Positions 42,605-50,253 of a stretch of DNA of 64,000 nucleotides are shown one piece after another. The stretch is from contig JBHOQN010000172.1 of assembly GCA_042408965.1 (NCBI GenBank), forward strand, positions 35,947 to 99,946. The letters run 5' to 3'. Source of the stretch: Thermogemmatispora sp042408965 (lineage in GTDB: Bacteria > Chloroflexota > Ktedonobacteria > Ktedonobacterales > Ktedonobacteraceae). A program made the position numbers and the translations under genes. Position 1 is the stretch's first letter; each line of letters opens with the position of its first letter. The notes under the pieces were generated by a model. That model was not told the origin of the DNA, ran no database searches, and saw only the letters and a program-made list of their open reading frames with translations.

Positions 42605-43810
42605 TCACTCTCTTTCCGCTTTGACGAGAGCAGAAGCATCCAGCAAATTGAGGGACGCATAGCCACTCATTGCCAGCGTCAGGTCGAGGTCCGCCAGGAA
42701 ATTCTGGAGGACAAAGCGCACCCCCTCCTCACCAGCCAGCGCCAGCCCCCAGATATAGGGCCGTCCGAGCAGGACTGCACGGGCCCCCAGGGCCAGCGCC
42801 TTCAAGACGTCTGCCCCCTCTCGAATGCCGCTATCAAAGAGCACGGGAAGACGTCCCTCAACGGCGGCTACCACGGCTGGCAGCGCATCCAGCGAGGCCA
42901 GCGCTCCAGCAACCTGGCGCCCACCATGATTCGAGACAATCAGGCCATCAACGCCGTAATCAACGGCTCGCCGCGCATCCTCAGGATGGAGAATGCCCTT
43001 CAGCAGGATCGGCAACCGCGTGTGCTGACGCAAGAAGGCCAGATTCTCCCACTTGAGGGTCTGATTGGCAAAACCTGCGATGTATTGCTGCACTGCAGGC
43101 AGAGGATTCTCTTCCGGCGGCTGTGGGAGATTGCGGCGAAAGACGGGATCGCTGAAATAATTCGCCAGGCCCTGGGCCTGCAAAAAGGGGAGATAGGCAC
43201 GCTGCAAATCCCGGGGCCGCCAGCCAATCATCTTGGTATCCAGGGTGACTACCAGAGCGCTGTATCCAGCTCGCTCAGCACGCTGGGCAAAACTGGCGCA
43301 CAGCTCGTAGTCCACTGGCCAGTAGAGCTGGAACCAGTGTGGCACATTCCCCATAGCTGCGGCCACTTCCTCCAGGGTCTTTGAGGAGACGGTGCTCAAA
43401 ATCACGGGCAAGCCCAGCGAGGAGGCCGCCCTGGCCACGGCCACCTCGGCCTCGGGATGAATGATGGACTGCACACCAATTGGCGCCAGCAAAAGAGGCA
43501 CAGGCAGATGCATGCCGAACAGATCTACACTGAGATCGCGTTGAGAGATATCGCGCAACATGCGTGGCACAATGCGCCAGCGTCTGAAAGCGGCAAGATT
43601 GGCACGCATGGTATCTTCGGAGCCCGCTCCGCCAGCCACGTAATCGTAGGCCTCGGGACTCAGGCGCTCCTTCGCGCGCTGCTCCAGTTCCTGAGCCGTC
43701 AGCGGTAGAGGAGGGAGCTGGCCCTGAAGGCCCGCGAGATAGATCTGAAACTGTCGCTCCCTGCCATAGGACGGCGAGGCAGCAGCGCCTTCAACGGGGG
43801 TATCTGACAT
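42605..43810 (-). CDS. FMN-dependent alpha-hydroxy-acid oxidizing enzyme (lactate 2-monooxygenase-like)
   Basis: 401 residues from the ATG at 43810 (AAGGAAGGG 5 nt upstream). The TIM-barrel FMN motifs are present: PLLLAPIGVQSIIHPEAEVA, FQLYWP, LVVTLDTKMIGWRPRDLQRAYLPF (read in parts), LLKGILHPEDARRAVDYG, and the active-site SNHGGRQVAG with catalytic His and Arg. The long loop after WRPRDL is typical of the lactate 2-monooxygenase group rather than glycolate oxidase. It oxidises an L-2-hydroxy acid; substrate not certain. The SufR-like regulator lies 142 bp upstream on the same strand. Confidence 0.92.
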   Translation of the reverse strand: MSDTPVEGAAASPSYGRERQFQIYLAGLQGQLPPLPLTAQELEQRAKERLSPEAYDYVAGGAGSEDTMRANLAAFRRWRIVPRMLRDISQRDLSVDLFGMHLPVPLLLAPIGVQSIIHPEAEVAVARAASSLGLPVILSTVSSKTLEEVAAAMGNVPHWFQLYWPVDYELCASFAQRAERAGYSALVVTLDTKMIGWRPRDLQRAYLPFLQAQGLANYFSDPVFRRNLPQPPEENPLPAVQQYIAGFANQTLKWENLAFLRQHTRLPILLKGILHPEDARRAVDYGVDGLIVSNHGGRQVAGALASLDALPAVVAAVEGRLPVLFDSGIREGADVLKALALGARAVLLGRPYIWGLALAGEEGVRFVLQNFLADLDLTLAMSGYASLNLLDASALVKAERE

Positions 43811-43952
43811 CTGATCCCTTCCTTTGTCCAGATTGATCACGGCCGCTGTTCCCTCTATTGTATCATTCTCGGGAACGTTGGCGTGAATCTGCCGATGGGG
43901 AGGGAGATCGGTCAGCCACGGAAGGAGTGTGGCAGAGAAGAGCACAGCGGGA

Positions 43953-44612
43953 TCAGCCGCCACTGTCGCCATGAACCTCGAAGCAGCAGCGTGGCACAGC
44001 TTCACAGGCACACTGCCTCTCAACAGGGAGTCCCAACAGATCGGCAAGGAGCGCTTCGATCAGGGAGCAGATCTGAGGATGCGCGGCTACCAGGGCTGCC
44101 AGCGGACAGGTGGCGGCCCGAATACGATAGGCAGTGCCGAACTCAACAGGCTCTCTGGTCATCACCTCCAGCTCAGCCAGCGCCCCCAGCTCGTTCAAGG
44201 CTTCGACAGCCCGCCGCAGCCGCGTTGTCAAATCGGCCGCCGGCGGCCCCCAGCGGCTGGCAATACGTCGCCCCAGCTCGCGCAGCAGACCCGCAAATTC
44301 CTCTGCAGAGAGGCGCTCGTCCAGCACAGCCAGCAGCACCTGTAAGGTAGGCAGATAGGCTCTGGGAAAAAGTTGATCAGCACCAGGCGCCAGGCTGTAG
44401 ACACAGGCCGGCTTGCCACTTCCACGCCGGAGGCCGCTCTGCACAACAATTCCATCGCGCTCCAGCACCGTCAGATGGGCGCGCACCGCATTATCGGTCA
44501 GACCGAGGGTCCGTGCCAGCTCCTCGACCGTATAACCAGCACGGCAGAGCAGCGCGACAATGCGCCCGCGCGTCGTCGTAAAAAACCGCTGATTCTGGAG
44601 GTTCTGTACCAT
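43953..44612 (-). CDS. SufR-like Fe-S cluster transcriptional regulator
   Basis: 219 residues from the ATG at 44612 (an in-frame GTG at 44624 is possible). Residues 10-75 are a winged HTH of the ArsR/DeoR kind: RGRIVALLCRAGYTVEELARTLGLTDNAVRAHLTVLERDGIV. The C-terminal part has Cys169, Cys182, Cys201, Cys203, Cys209 and Cys210, with Cys169-x12-Cys182 as in the Fe-S-binding half of SufR. It likely senses Fe-S status or oxidants by holding a cluster. It is divergent from the Rieske protein gene, and the palindrome between them is a likely operator. Confidence 0.82.
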   Translation of the reverse strand: MVQNLQNQRFFTTTRGRIVALLCRAGYTVEELARTLGLTDNAVRAHLTVLERDGIVVQSGLRRGSGKPACVYSLAPGADQLFPRAYLPTLQVLLAVLDERLSAEEFAGLLRELGRRIASRWGPPAADLTTRLRRAVEALNELGALAELEVMTREPVEFGTAYRIRAATCPLAALVAAHPQICSLIEALLADLLGLPVERQCACEAVPRCCFEVHGDSGG

Positions 44613-44684
44613 GGCTATGCCCACCCGATGAGCAGAGGCTCTCTCCTCCCCTCAGTCTAGCAGAGGTTCAGCCGGATGTCAAGT

Positions 44685-44706
44685 AAGTCAAATAGTTTCT
44701 TGACTT
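44685..44706. promoter_or_regulatory. Operator-like palindrome between regulator and Rieske gene
   Basis: AAGTCAA, 8-nt spacer, TTGACTT: a perfect 7-bp inverted repeat. A second, outer pair GTCAAG (44679-44684) and CTTGAC (44699-44704) is interleaved with it. It overlaps the -35 box of the Rieske promoter, so binding there would block transcription. Confidence 0.6.
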
Positions 44707-44728
44707 TCTCGTCTGAATATGGTATAGA
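44700..44728 (+). promoter_or_regulatory. Promoter of the Rieske gene
   Basis: TTGACT, 17-nt spacer, TATAGA. The leader to the start at 44990 would be about 255 nt, which has no visible gene. Confidence 0.65.
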
Positions 44729-44989
44729 AAAAAGGGGAGAGACCTGTGAAGCGCTTTCTTGCGACAGCGAGAGCCGTCTTCACACCACCATCTGCTCATA
44801 CGCTGTCTGCTGCTTGCTGAGCATAGCATAGGGGACAATAGCATACCACGCGGGTGGGGAACCAGCGGCCTGAAACCAGCGCGGCACTGAGAGTCTGGCT
44901 CCCTTCCTGCCCCTGCAGGCAGGGAATGGCGTTGGTGAGCAGGCGGCAGGCAGAGCTGACACCCAGTTCTTCTGTTGAAGGAGCGTACA

Positions 44990-45898
44990 ATGAGCGACAG
45001 CATGCATGAACCGGCCTCCCAGACCCCAGCTTCGTTAGCCCCCCTGGTTGATCGTATCAGCGACAGACTGCAGGGTCTCCTGCGTCCGCTGACGGGAGCT
45101 ACGCAGAAACCTCCACGTTTTCTCAAAAGTCTTCTCAGCGGGACGCTGCTGGGCCATCCACTCCATCCAGCAATCACCGATATTCCTATCGGGGCCTGGA
45201 CACTCACCGTGATTCTTGATATCATCTGGCTGATCTCGCCCGGAGCGAACGCCTGGGCAGCTCGCGGGGCACTGGTGGCGCTGATTGTGGGCCTGATCGC
45301 AGCCCTGGGGGCATTGATCACCGGTATGGCGGATTGGAGCGATACCTACGGCGCGGAGCGCACCGTCGGCCTGTATCACGGTCTGCTGAATACGCTGGCC
45401 TTTATCCTCTATCTGATCTCATTTATTGTACGTCTGGTCGCTCCCTCCAGCGAAAGCATCATTGCCACCGTCCTGGGCTTCATTGGATTTATCGCACTGC
45501 TGATAGCTGGCTTCCTGGGCGGCGACCTGGTCTTTGTGAAGGGCACAAACGTGAACCACACAGCCTGGGAGGCGGGCAGCGACGATTTCGAGGCCGTGCT
45601 CCCCGTGAGCGAGGTCGCAGAGAACAGGCTCTACCGCGTGACGGTGGCTGGTACGCCCGTGGTGCTGCTGCGACAGGGGGAGCAATACTATGCCATCTCG
45701 GCGACCTGCTCCCATGCGGGAGGTCCCCTGGACGAAGGCGCTCTGAGCGGCGATGTCGTCGAGTGCCCCTGGCATGGCTCGCGTTTCTGCCTGCGCGACG
45801 GGCGCGTCCTCACAGGCCCGGCGACGGTTAATGCGCCACGCTACACAGTGCGCATTCACAACGGGCAGATTGAACTCAAGCGCCAGGGCGGGCACTGA
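44990..45898 (+). CDS. DUF2231 membrane protein with C-terminal Rieske [2Fe-2S] domain
   Basis: 302 residues from the ATG at 44990 (AAGGAG 7 nt upstream). The first 190 residues match DUF2231: GHPLHPAITDIPIGAWT and then about four TM helices with TGMADWSDTYG and YHGLLNTLAF. The C-terminal 100 residues are a Rieske domain, with cluster ligands in CSHAGGPLDEG (C-x-H) and CPWHGSRFCLRDG (C-x-x-H). The domain follows the last TM helix. It likely passes electrons to an unknown partner. Its promoter carries the palindrome, suggesting control by the SufR-like protein. Confidence 0.9.
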   Translation: MSDSMHEPASQTPASLAPLVDRISDRLQGLLRPLTGATQKPPRFLKSLLSGTLLGHPLHPAITDIPIGAWTLTVILDIIWLISPGANAWAARGALVALIVGLIAALGALITGMADWSDTYGAERTVGLYHGLLNTLAFILYLISFIVRLVAPSSESIIATVLGFIGFIALLIAGFLGGDLVFVKGTNVNHTAWEAGSDDFEAVLPVSEVAENRLYRVTVAGTPVVLLRQGEQYYAISATCSHAGGPLDEGALSGDVVECPWHGSRFCLRDGRVLTGPATVNAPRYTVRIHNGQIELKRQGGH

Positions 45899-46071
45899 GG
45901 TTACGTCACAGGCGCCTCTCGCGGGAAGCAGCGTCGTGGCGCCTACCCATGACGGCGCATCAGCAAACGGCTTCCGTACAAGAAGGCCGGGTCGGCACCT
46001 GGTCATTGCATCCCTGGCCAGGGCCGCCCGGCACTTGACGGACAGCTTCTTACCTGCAGACCGCGATGGTC

Positions 46072-46311
46072 TCAGGAAGCGGCAGTTGCGGGAGTGTTGA
46101 GCAATTCGTCAAGCGTGTTCTTCTTGACGCGATACACCTCGCGCTTGCCCTTGTGAGGCAGTGTGATCGCCTCCAGCGCACCTGTCTTGATCCAGCGGCG
46201 CACGGTGGTGTCATCCACACGCAGACGCCTGGCTACCTCGCTTACTGTGAGCAGTTCGCTTGTGTAATCCTCACGCTCGCGATCCAAAACTGCACTTTCC
46301 CGACGAGCCAT
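46072..46311 (-). CDS. Small HTH (excisionase/MerR-type) DNA-binding protein
   Basis: 79 residues. LLTVSEVARRLRVDDTTVRRWIKTGALEAITLP is the HTH_17/excisionase-like winged helix, followed by YRVKKNTLDELL. GGAGAGGG lies before the ATG. Standalone proteins of this type regulate nearby genes or act as recombination directionality factors; no integrase is near, so a small regulator is likelier. Confidence 0.85.
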   Translation of the reverse strand: MARRESAVLDREREDYTSELLTVSEVARRLRVDDTTVRRWIKTGALEAITLPHKGKREVYRVKKNTLDELLNTPATAAS

Positions 46312-47234
46312 AGTTTTCCCTCTCCTCTCTACAGAAGTGGATTACAGTTCCAGGCACGTTGCCTGGAGCATTCTGTCGTTTCCAGCTAATATGAGTAAAA
46401 CACCCCTCTATTAAGAGGAACTGTGAATTAGCTGAAATTTCGCTGAGAATTTAGAAATGTCTATCTATTCTTCCCAGCGGAGAAGCTGCTCAGTAGCTGC
46501 AATTCTCAGTATGCCCGAAGGGAAGGGGTCCTCTACCGTCGAGCCGAGAATTTCAGGCTTTTCACTTCTCCGATTTTATAATAGCACATTTACCATACTA
46601 ATGTCCAATCCACTGGTAATAACACCGCGGAAGCCGAAGAATCTTCCCGACCGTAAAAACAACCCCTTCTGGAGTAGGGGCAGACGCTCATTTAGCAGAA
46701 TAGAGAGTACAGCGCGCTCAGGCGCCTGCAGGCGTAGACGGCGGAGGTGGTTCAGCGCGCGGTGAGGCCAGACCCCCGTGTCCGGGGCTGTGTGGACTAT
46801 CTGCAGGGAATGTAGCATGTGGGCCATTGCGGAGCAGCGTTGCAGTGGAAGATGTCCATCCCAACCTGGGGCCAGTCTTCAGGCACTGACCACGGTCGAG
46901 CAGCACCAGATGGGCTTCATAGCGGGGCCAGTGCAGGAGGAGGGAGATGACCGCGCTTCCAGGTTGCATGCTGGCTGGCTGCGATGAGAGAGTGATGAGA
47001 GAAAACTCAGCAGGTCCCTGGCCAGCTCAGCAACGATCAGTTACGCTCTCATCAGGTGCGCGGCCTGATGGGCCATAAGTGACTCACCAGCAGTGAGGCC
47101 GGACGCACAGATGAGGAGTAGCTCAGGCGTCGGCGTGCAGCATCACCGCTGTGCGACGCTCTGACCGCATGGACTCACCTCCAGCGGCAGGAAGCCAGTG
47201 AGACCGACCGACCCCATCCGCACCACCCGCAGCA
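46312..47234. other. Long gene-poor region
   Basis: 923 bp without a supported gene. The first half (to about 46700) is AT-rich with CCTCT/AGAGG dyads near 46405 and a TATAAT at 46577; the rest is GC-rich. An 83-codon minus-strand frame at 46576-46827 has no start signal. It could be a decayed gene or an unrecognised RNA. Confidence 0.5.
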
Positions 47235-48143
47235 TCACGCCGGCGTGACGAGCGCCGCGTACCCTCCCCACCACTGGAGAAACTGATCATAGGTGAGCTG
47301 ACGCCGGTTCCAGGCAGAGGAATCGGCCAGATAGACATAGGTGCTGTCCCCTCCCAGGACGACGAGCAGATGGCCGCCATCGTAGCGATCGGGCGGGAAG
47401 CTGACAATCACAGGATAGCCGCTATTGGCGGTGGAGATCAGACGATTCAGGGACCAGTGCTCTCCCCAATCGGTTTTAAAGCCAAACTTTGCGGCAGTAA
47501 TCGCGATCCCATCGGGAGCCACTAGGCCGAGCTGCGGTGTAATCTGGCCGAGGGCGGCCTCCACCTGGAGCACATCTGTAATCCGATAGTGGCGGCCATA
47601 GGCGTTGAAGACCTCGGTCATCGAGGCCGTTGAGCAGGCAGAGTAGGCCCATGTATCATACTCCTGCTGCGAGGCATACTGCGCAGGGTCCAGCTGTGAG
47701 ATACGCACCAGGTTACGCGAGGCGTTGAAGCCATGTGGCAGGGTCTGTACATCTGTGGCGTGGCTCGCCTGAAAGAAGGTCAACGTCGTGGTAAAGGCAA
47801 GTCTGGTGCTATCAGCCAGCCCGCTCTGAACAAAGAGCGCCAGCAGCACCATCAACAGAAACGTCAGCGAGACCCCGATACGCAACCGCCGGTACCAGAC
47901 AGGCGGTACATCAAAACAGAACCAGGGTCGGGGAGCTTCTGGCCTTTCCACATCGACAATCCTGCCATCCTGCAGGTGCAGAATCATCGTAACATGGCGA
48001 TCAAGTGAAGCGGAGTCGAGGCAGAGCGGCATTCCTGGCGAAGGCCTGGTCAGACGAGCGCGCCCCGGCCTCGCACGCATCCAGGCGACGGCAGCGATCA
48101 GCAACAGACCCACGAACAGGCCGATGACAACCACAGACAACAC
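47235..48143 (-). CDS. Membrane-anchored peptidase C39-like protein
   Basis: 302 residues. Two TM helices (about 2-22 and 90-110) and then an external domain. WAYSACSTASMTEVFNAYG carries the presumed catalytic Cys, DGGHLLVVLGGDS the His, and VYLADSSAW the Asp, in C39-like order. Such proteins are probably cysteine proteases or bacteriocin-processing relatives with unknown substrates. It is not linked to the lanthipeptide locus, which has its own C39 domain. The start has no obvious alternative. Confidence 0.8.
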   Translation of the reverse strand: MLSVVVIGLFVGLLLIAAVAWMRARPGRARLTRPSPGMPLCLDSASLDRHVTMILHLQDGRIVDVERPEAPRPWFCFDVPPVWYRRLRIGVSLTFLLMVLLALFVQSGLADSTRLAFTTTLTFFQASHATDVQTLPHGFNASRNLVRISQLDPAQYASQQEYDTWAYSACSTASMTEVFNAYGRHYRITDVLQVEAALGQITPQLGLVAPDGIAITAAKFGFKTDWGEHWSLNRLISTANSGYPVIVSFPPDRYDGGHLLVVLGGDSTYVYLADSSAWNRRQLTYDQFLQWWGGYAALVTPA

Positions 48144-48269
48144 GCAGACACCTCTCTACTAGACACACTACATAAACACATCAAGATGCATCCACGCAGT
48201 AGTATGCCTGGTGAGAAGTGCGCACGTCAAACCAGTGATACAATGGTACTGTTTGAATAATCCAGAAGG

Positions 48270-48716
48270 CTACTGCACCATTGGGGGCTCTTCTCGGGGA
48301 TACTCCATCTCTGGCTGATCATATAGAGGGCGCGCTGGCTCTGGCCGGGAGACCGGCGAGGCCGGGGCGGCTGGTTGCGGCCCGCTCTGGGCACGATAGC
48401 CCTGATGATAGCTCGCATACGGTTCGCTCCCCTGATAGGGATCATAGGGCTGATAAGTCGGGCTGACCGGAGGCGGCGTCGGCTGAGGCTGATTCCAGGG
48501 CTGACCTATCCAGGAGCTGCTTCGGGAGCTTCCCGAGGGCATGCCACTGATCACTGACCAGACCACCATACTGATGATGAAGACAAAGAAAAGCCCCATC
48601 ATGAGGGTGAACCAGGAGTGATAGGAACCAAAGAATAAAAACGGCAGGACCCAGACAATCCAGCCTATATGACGCCAGGGCCGCCCTGGCCCAAAGCGAT
48701 TGCGTCTGTAAAACAT
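48270..48716 (-). CDS. Small membrane protein with proline/tyrosine-rich tail
   Basis: 148 residues from the ATG at 48716 (GGAGGGG 8 nt upstream). A basic start (YRRNRFGPGRPWRH), two TM helices (about 19-62), then a Pro/Tyr/Gln/Ser-rich disordered tail (QPQPTPPPVSPTYQPYDPYQ). No family recognised. The tail would be extended on the side facing away from the basic N-terminus or cytosolic, depending on the second helix. Confidence 0.65.
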   Translation of the reverse strand: MFYRRNRFGPGRPWRHIGWIVWVLPFLFFGSYHSWFTLMMGLFFVFIISMVVWSVISGMPSGSSRSSSWIGQPWNQPQPTPPPVSPTYQPYDPYQGSEPYASYHQGYRAQSGPQPAAPASPVSRPEPARPLYDQPEMEYPREEPPMVQ

Positions 48717-49063
48717 ACTTATCCCCTCCTCTCGCGTAGGAAGGCGCACCGATCGTGAGATACCGAATACATCAACAGGATCACTCTCTATCACCTCAAG
48801 GATATAACAGATAGCTATGCCATGTCAAGGAAGGGCGCAATTCCTCCCTCATCCACCAGGCTCCTCAGAGAGGGAGACGCGCCGACACGGCGTCGATCAA
48901 ACGGCAACCGTTCGGGCCAGTCTCGCGGAGAATAAACAGACAGAGCCAGTTGCTTCAAAGCCAGAACCAGGCAGAGATCGACAGACCAGAACATCTATTC
49001 TATAATTGGAGCAGAGAAGGAGCGGGGAGAGCCTGAGCAACAGGTAGCAGCCAGAGACAGGAC
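48717..49063. other. Divergent intergenic region
   Basis: 347 bp between the small membrane protein gene (minus) and the Toprim gene (plus). It holds the promoter at 48978-49006. No gene was seen; a 62-codon plus-strand frame at 48817 has no start signal. Confidence 0.5.
48978..49006 (+). promoter_or_regulatory. Promoter of the Toprim gene
   Basis: TCGACA, 17-nt spacer, TATAAT: 5/6 and 6/6 matches. It is 57 bp before the start at 49064. Confidence 0.65.
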
Positions 49064-50137
49064 ATGATTACTGTAAGCACCCGGCGAGGAAAAGAGATCG
49101 CCATTATCTCGCAGAGTGAGCTACGCGATCCGCGCGTAGCCGGAAGGCGGATACGCGCCTTCTGCCATATTCATGGCAGTGATCACCAGCGCTCCCTCTC
49201 CATCGATCGCTCCAGCGGCTGGGGACGCTGCTTCAACGCTGCCTGCCAGGCCAGAGTTCTGGTCGCAGAATGGAATCCAGAGGCAGCCCAGGAGCTGCTG
49301 AGCGGAAGCGCCACTCGCGTCCACGCCGACCTCCTTCCCAGGCTGAACGTACCCATCACAGTCGCAATGCCAGGCGAACCCCTCAGTTGTGCCACTTCAG
49401 TCCCCGCACCATGGCAAGAGGCCGAGCTGGCAGCCCTGCACACACACGAGAAGGAGATGCAGAGCGCGCTGCAGCACTCCAGCCGCGGACAGGCCTATCT
49501 GCGCGAGCGGGGCATCTCGCTGGAGCTGGCCCTGGCCCACGGGGTCGGTCTGCTGACGTCTGCTGTGATCACAGCGCAGCAGAGAGCCGGCCAGCGGGGC
49601 CTGTTACAGCGCTGGCAGGATCGCCTGATCTTTCCTCTGGTCTCGCCTGGAGAGCGGGGCTATATTGGCCGCTCGCTCTGGGGCTGGCATCCGGGGATGG
49701 ACGAGTATCAGCACAAGCGTCTGCTTGCACACTCCCGCAGGGCACAGCGCTGGATCAAAACCAATCCAGCCGGCTGGTTCAGCTGCGATCTCCAGCGGCT
49801 GGCACCGCGGATCATCCTGGTCGAAGGCCCGTTTGATCGTCTGACGCTGCTGGCTGCCGGTTTCCGCGCCGAGGAAGTGGTGGCCCTGGCGGGTACCACA
49901 GCCACCGTAGCCTGGCTCCCCTCACAGGTACGCAGCATTGTTCTGGCACTCGACGCTGATCCCGGCGGGCGCGCAGCCAGCCAGCGGCTCTGCAGGCTCT
50001 TTCAAGAGGCCGGCCTTGACGCTAGCTGCTATCTGATGGCCGAAGATGGAGAGGGCAAGGACTGGAACGAGCGCTCGCGCCGCAGCGGTCCACGCAGCAT
50101 CTGGCCGCTGCAGAAGCTCTTCGCTAAGCCGCATTGA
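49064..50137 (+). CDS. DnaG-like primase fragment: zinc finger plus Toprim
   Basis: 357 residues. A CHC2-like zinc finger: Cys34-x2-His37, then Cys56-x4-Cys61 instead of the usual C-x2-C. A DnaG-type region follows (GQAYLRERGISLELALAHGVG) and a Toprim domain with IILVEGPFDRL (catalytic Glu) and IVLALDADPGGR (DxD). There is no helicase-binding C-terminal domain, so it is shorter than DnaG (about 580). A phage- or plasmid-like primase, or a cellular orphan; no replication genes are adjacent. Confidence 0.8.
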   Translation: MITVSTRRGKEIAIISQSELRDPRVAGRRIRAFCHIHGSDHQRSLSIDRSSGWGRCFNAACQARVLVAEWNPEAAQELLSGSATRVHADLLPRLNVPITVAMPGEPLSCATSVPAPWQEAELAALHTHEKEMQSALQHSSRGQAYLRERGISLELALAHGVGLLTSAVITAQQRAGQRGLLQRWQDRLIFPLVSPGERGYIGRSLWGWHPGMDEYQHKRLLAHSRRAQRWIKTNPAGWFSCDLQRLAPRIILVEGPFDRLTLLAAGFRAEEVVALAGTTATVAWLPSQVRSIVLALDADPGGRAASQRLCRLFQEAGLDASCYLMAEDGEGKDWNERSRRSGPRSIWPLQKLFAKPH

Positions 50138-50253
50138 CGTCCCAACTATCCGCGGCATAGACTGTAATCGACACAGGAAGAGCGAGCAGGCAGCCTCCGC
50201 CGGCGGTCGAGCGTTCCTGCAGTCATCCTTCTGACGGAAAGGAGTTGCAGCGT

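Noticed and set aside
46576..46827. 83-codon minus-strand frame
   Set aside because: No ribosome-binding site; protein sequence resembles no family and looks like chance.
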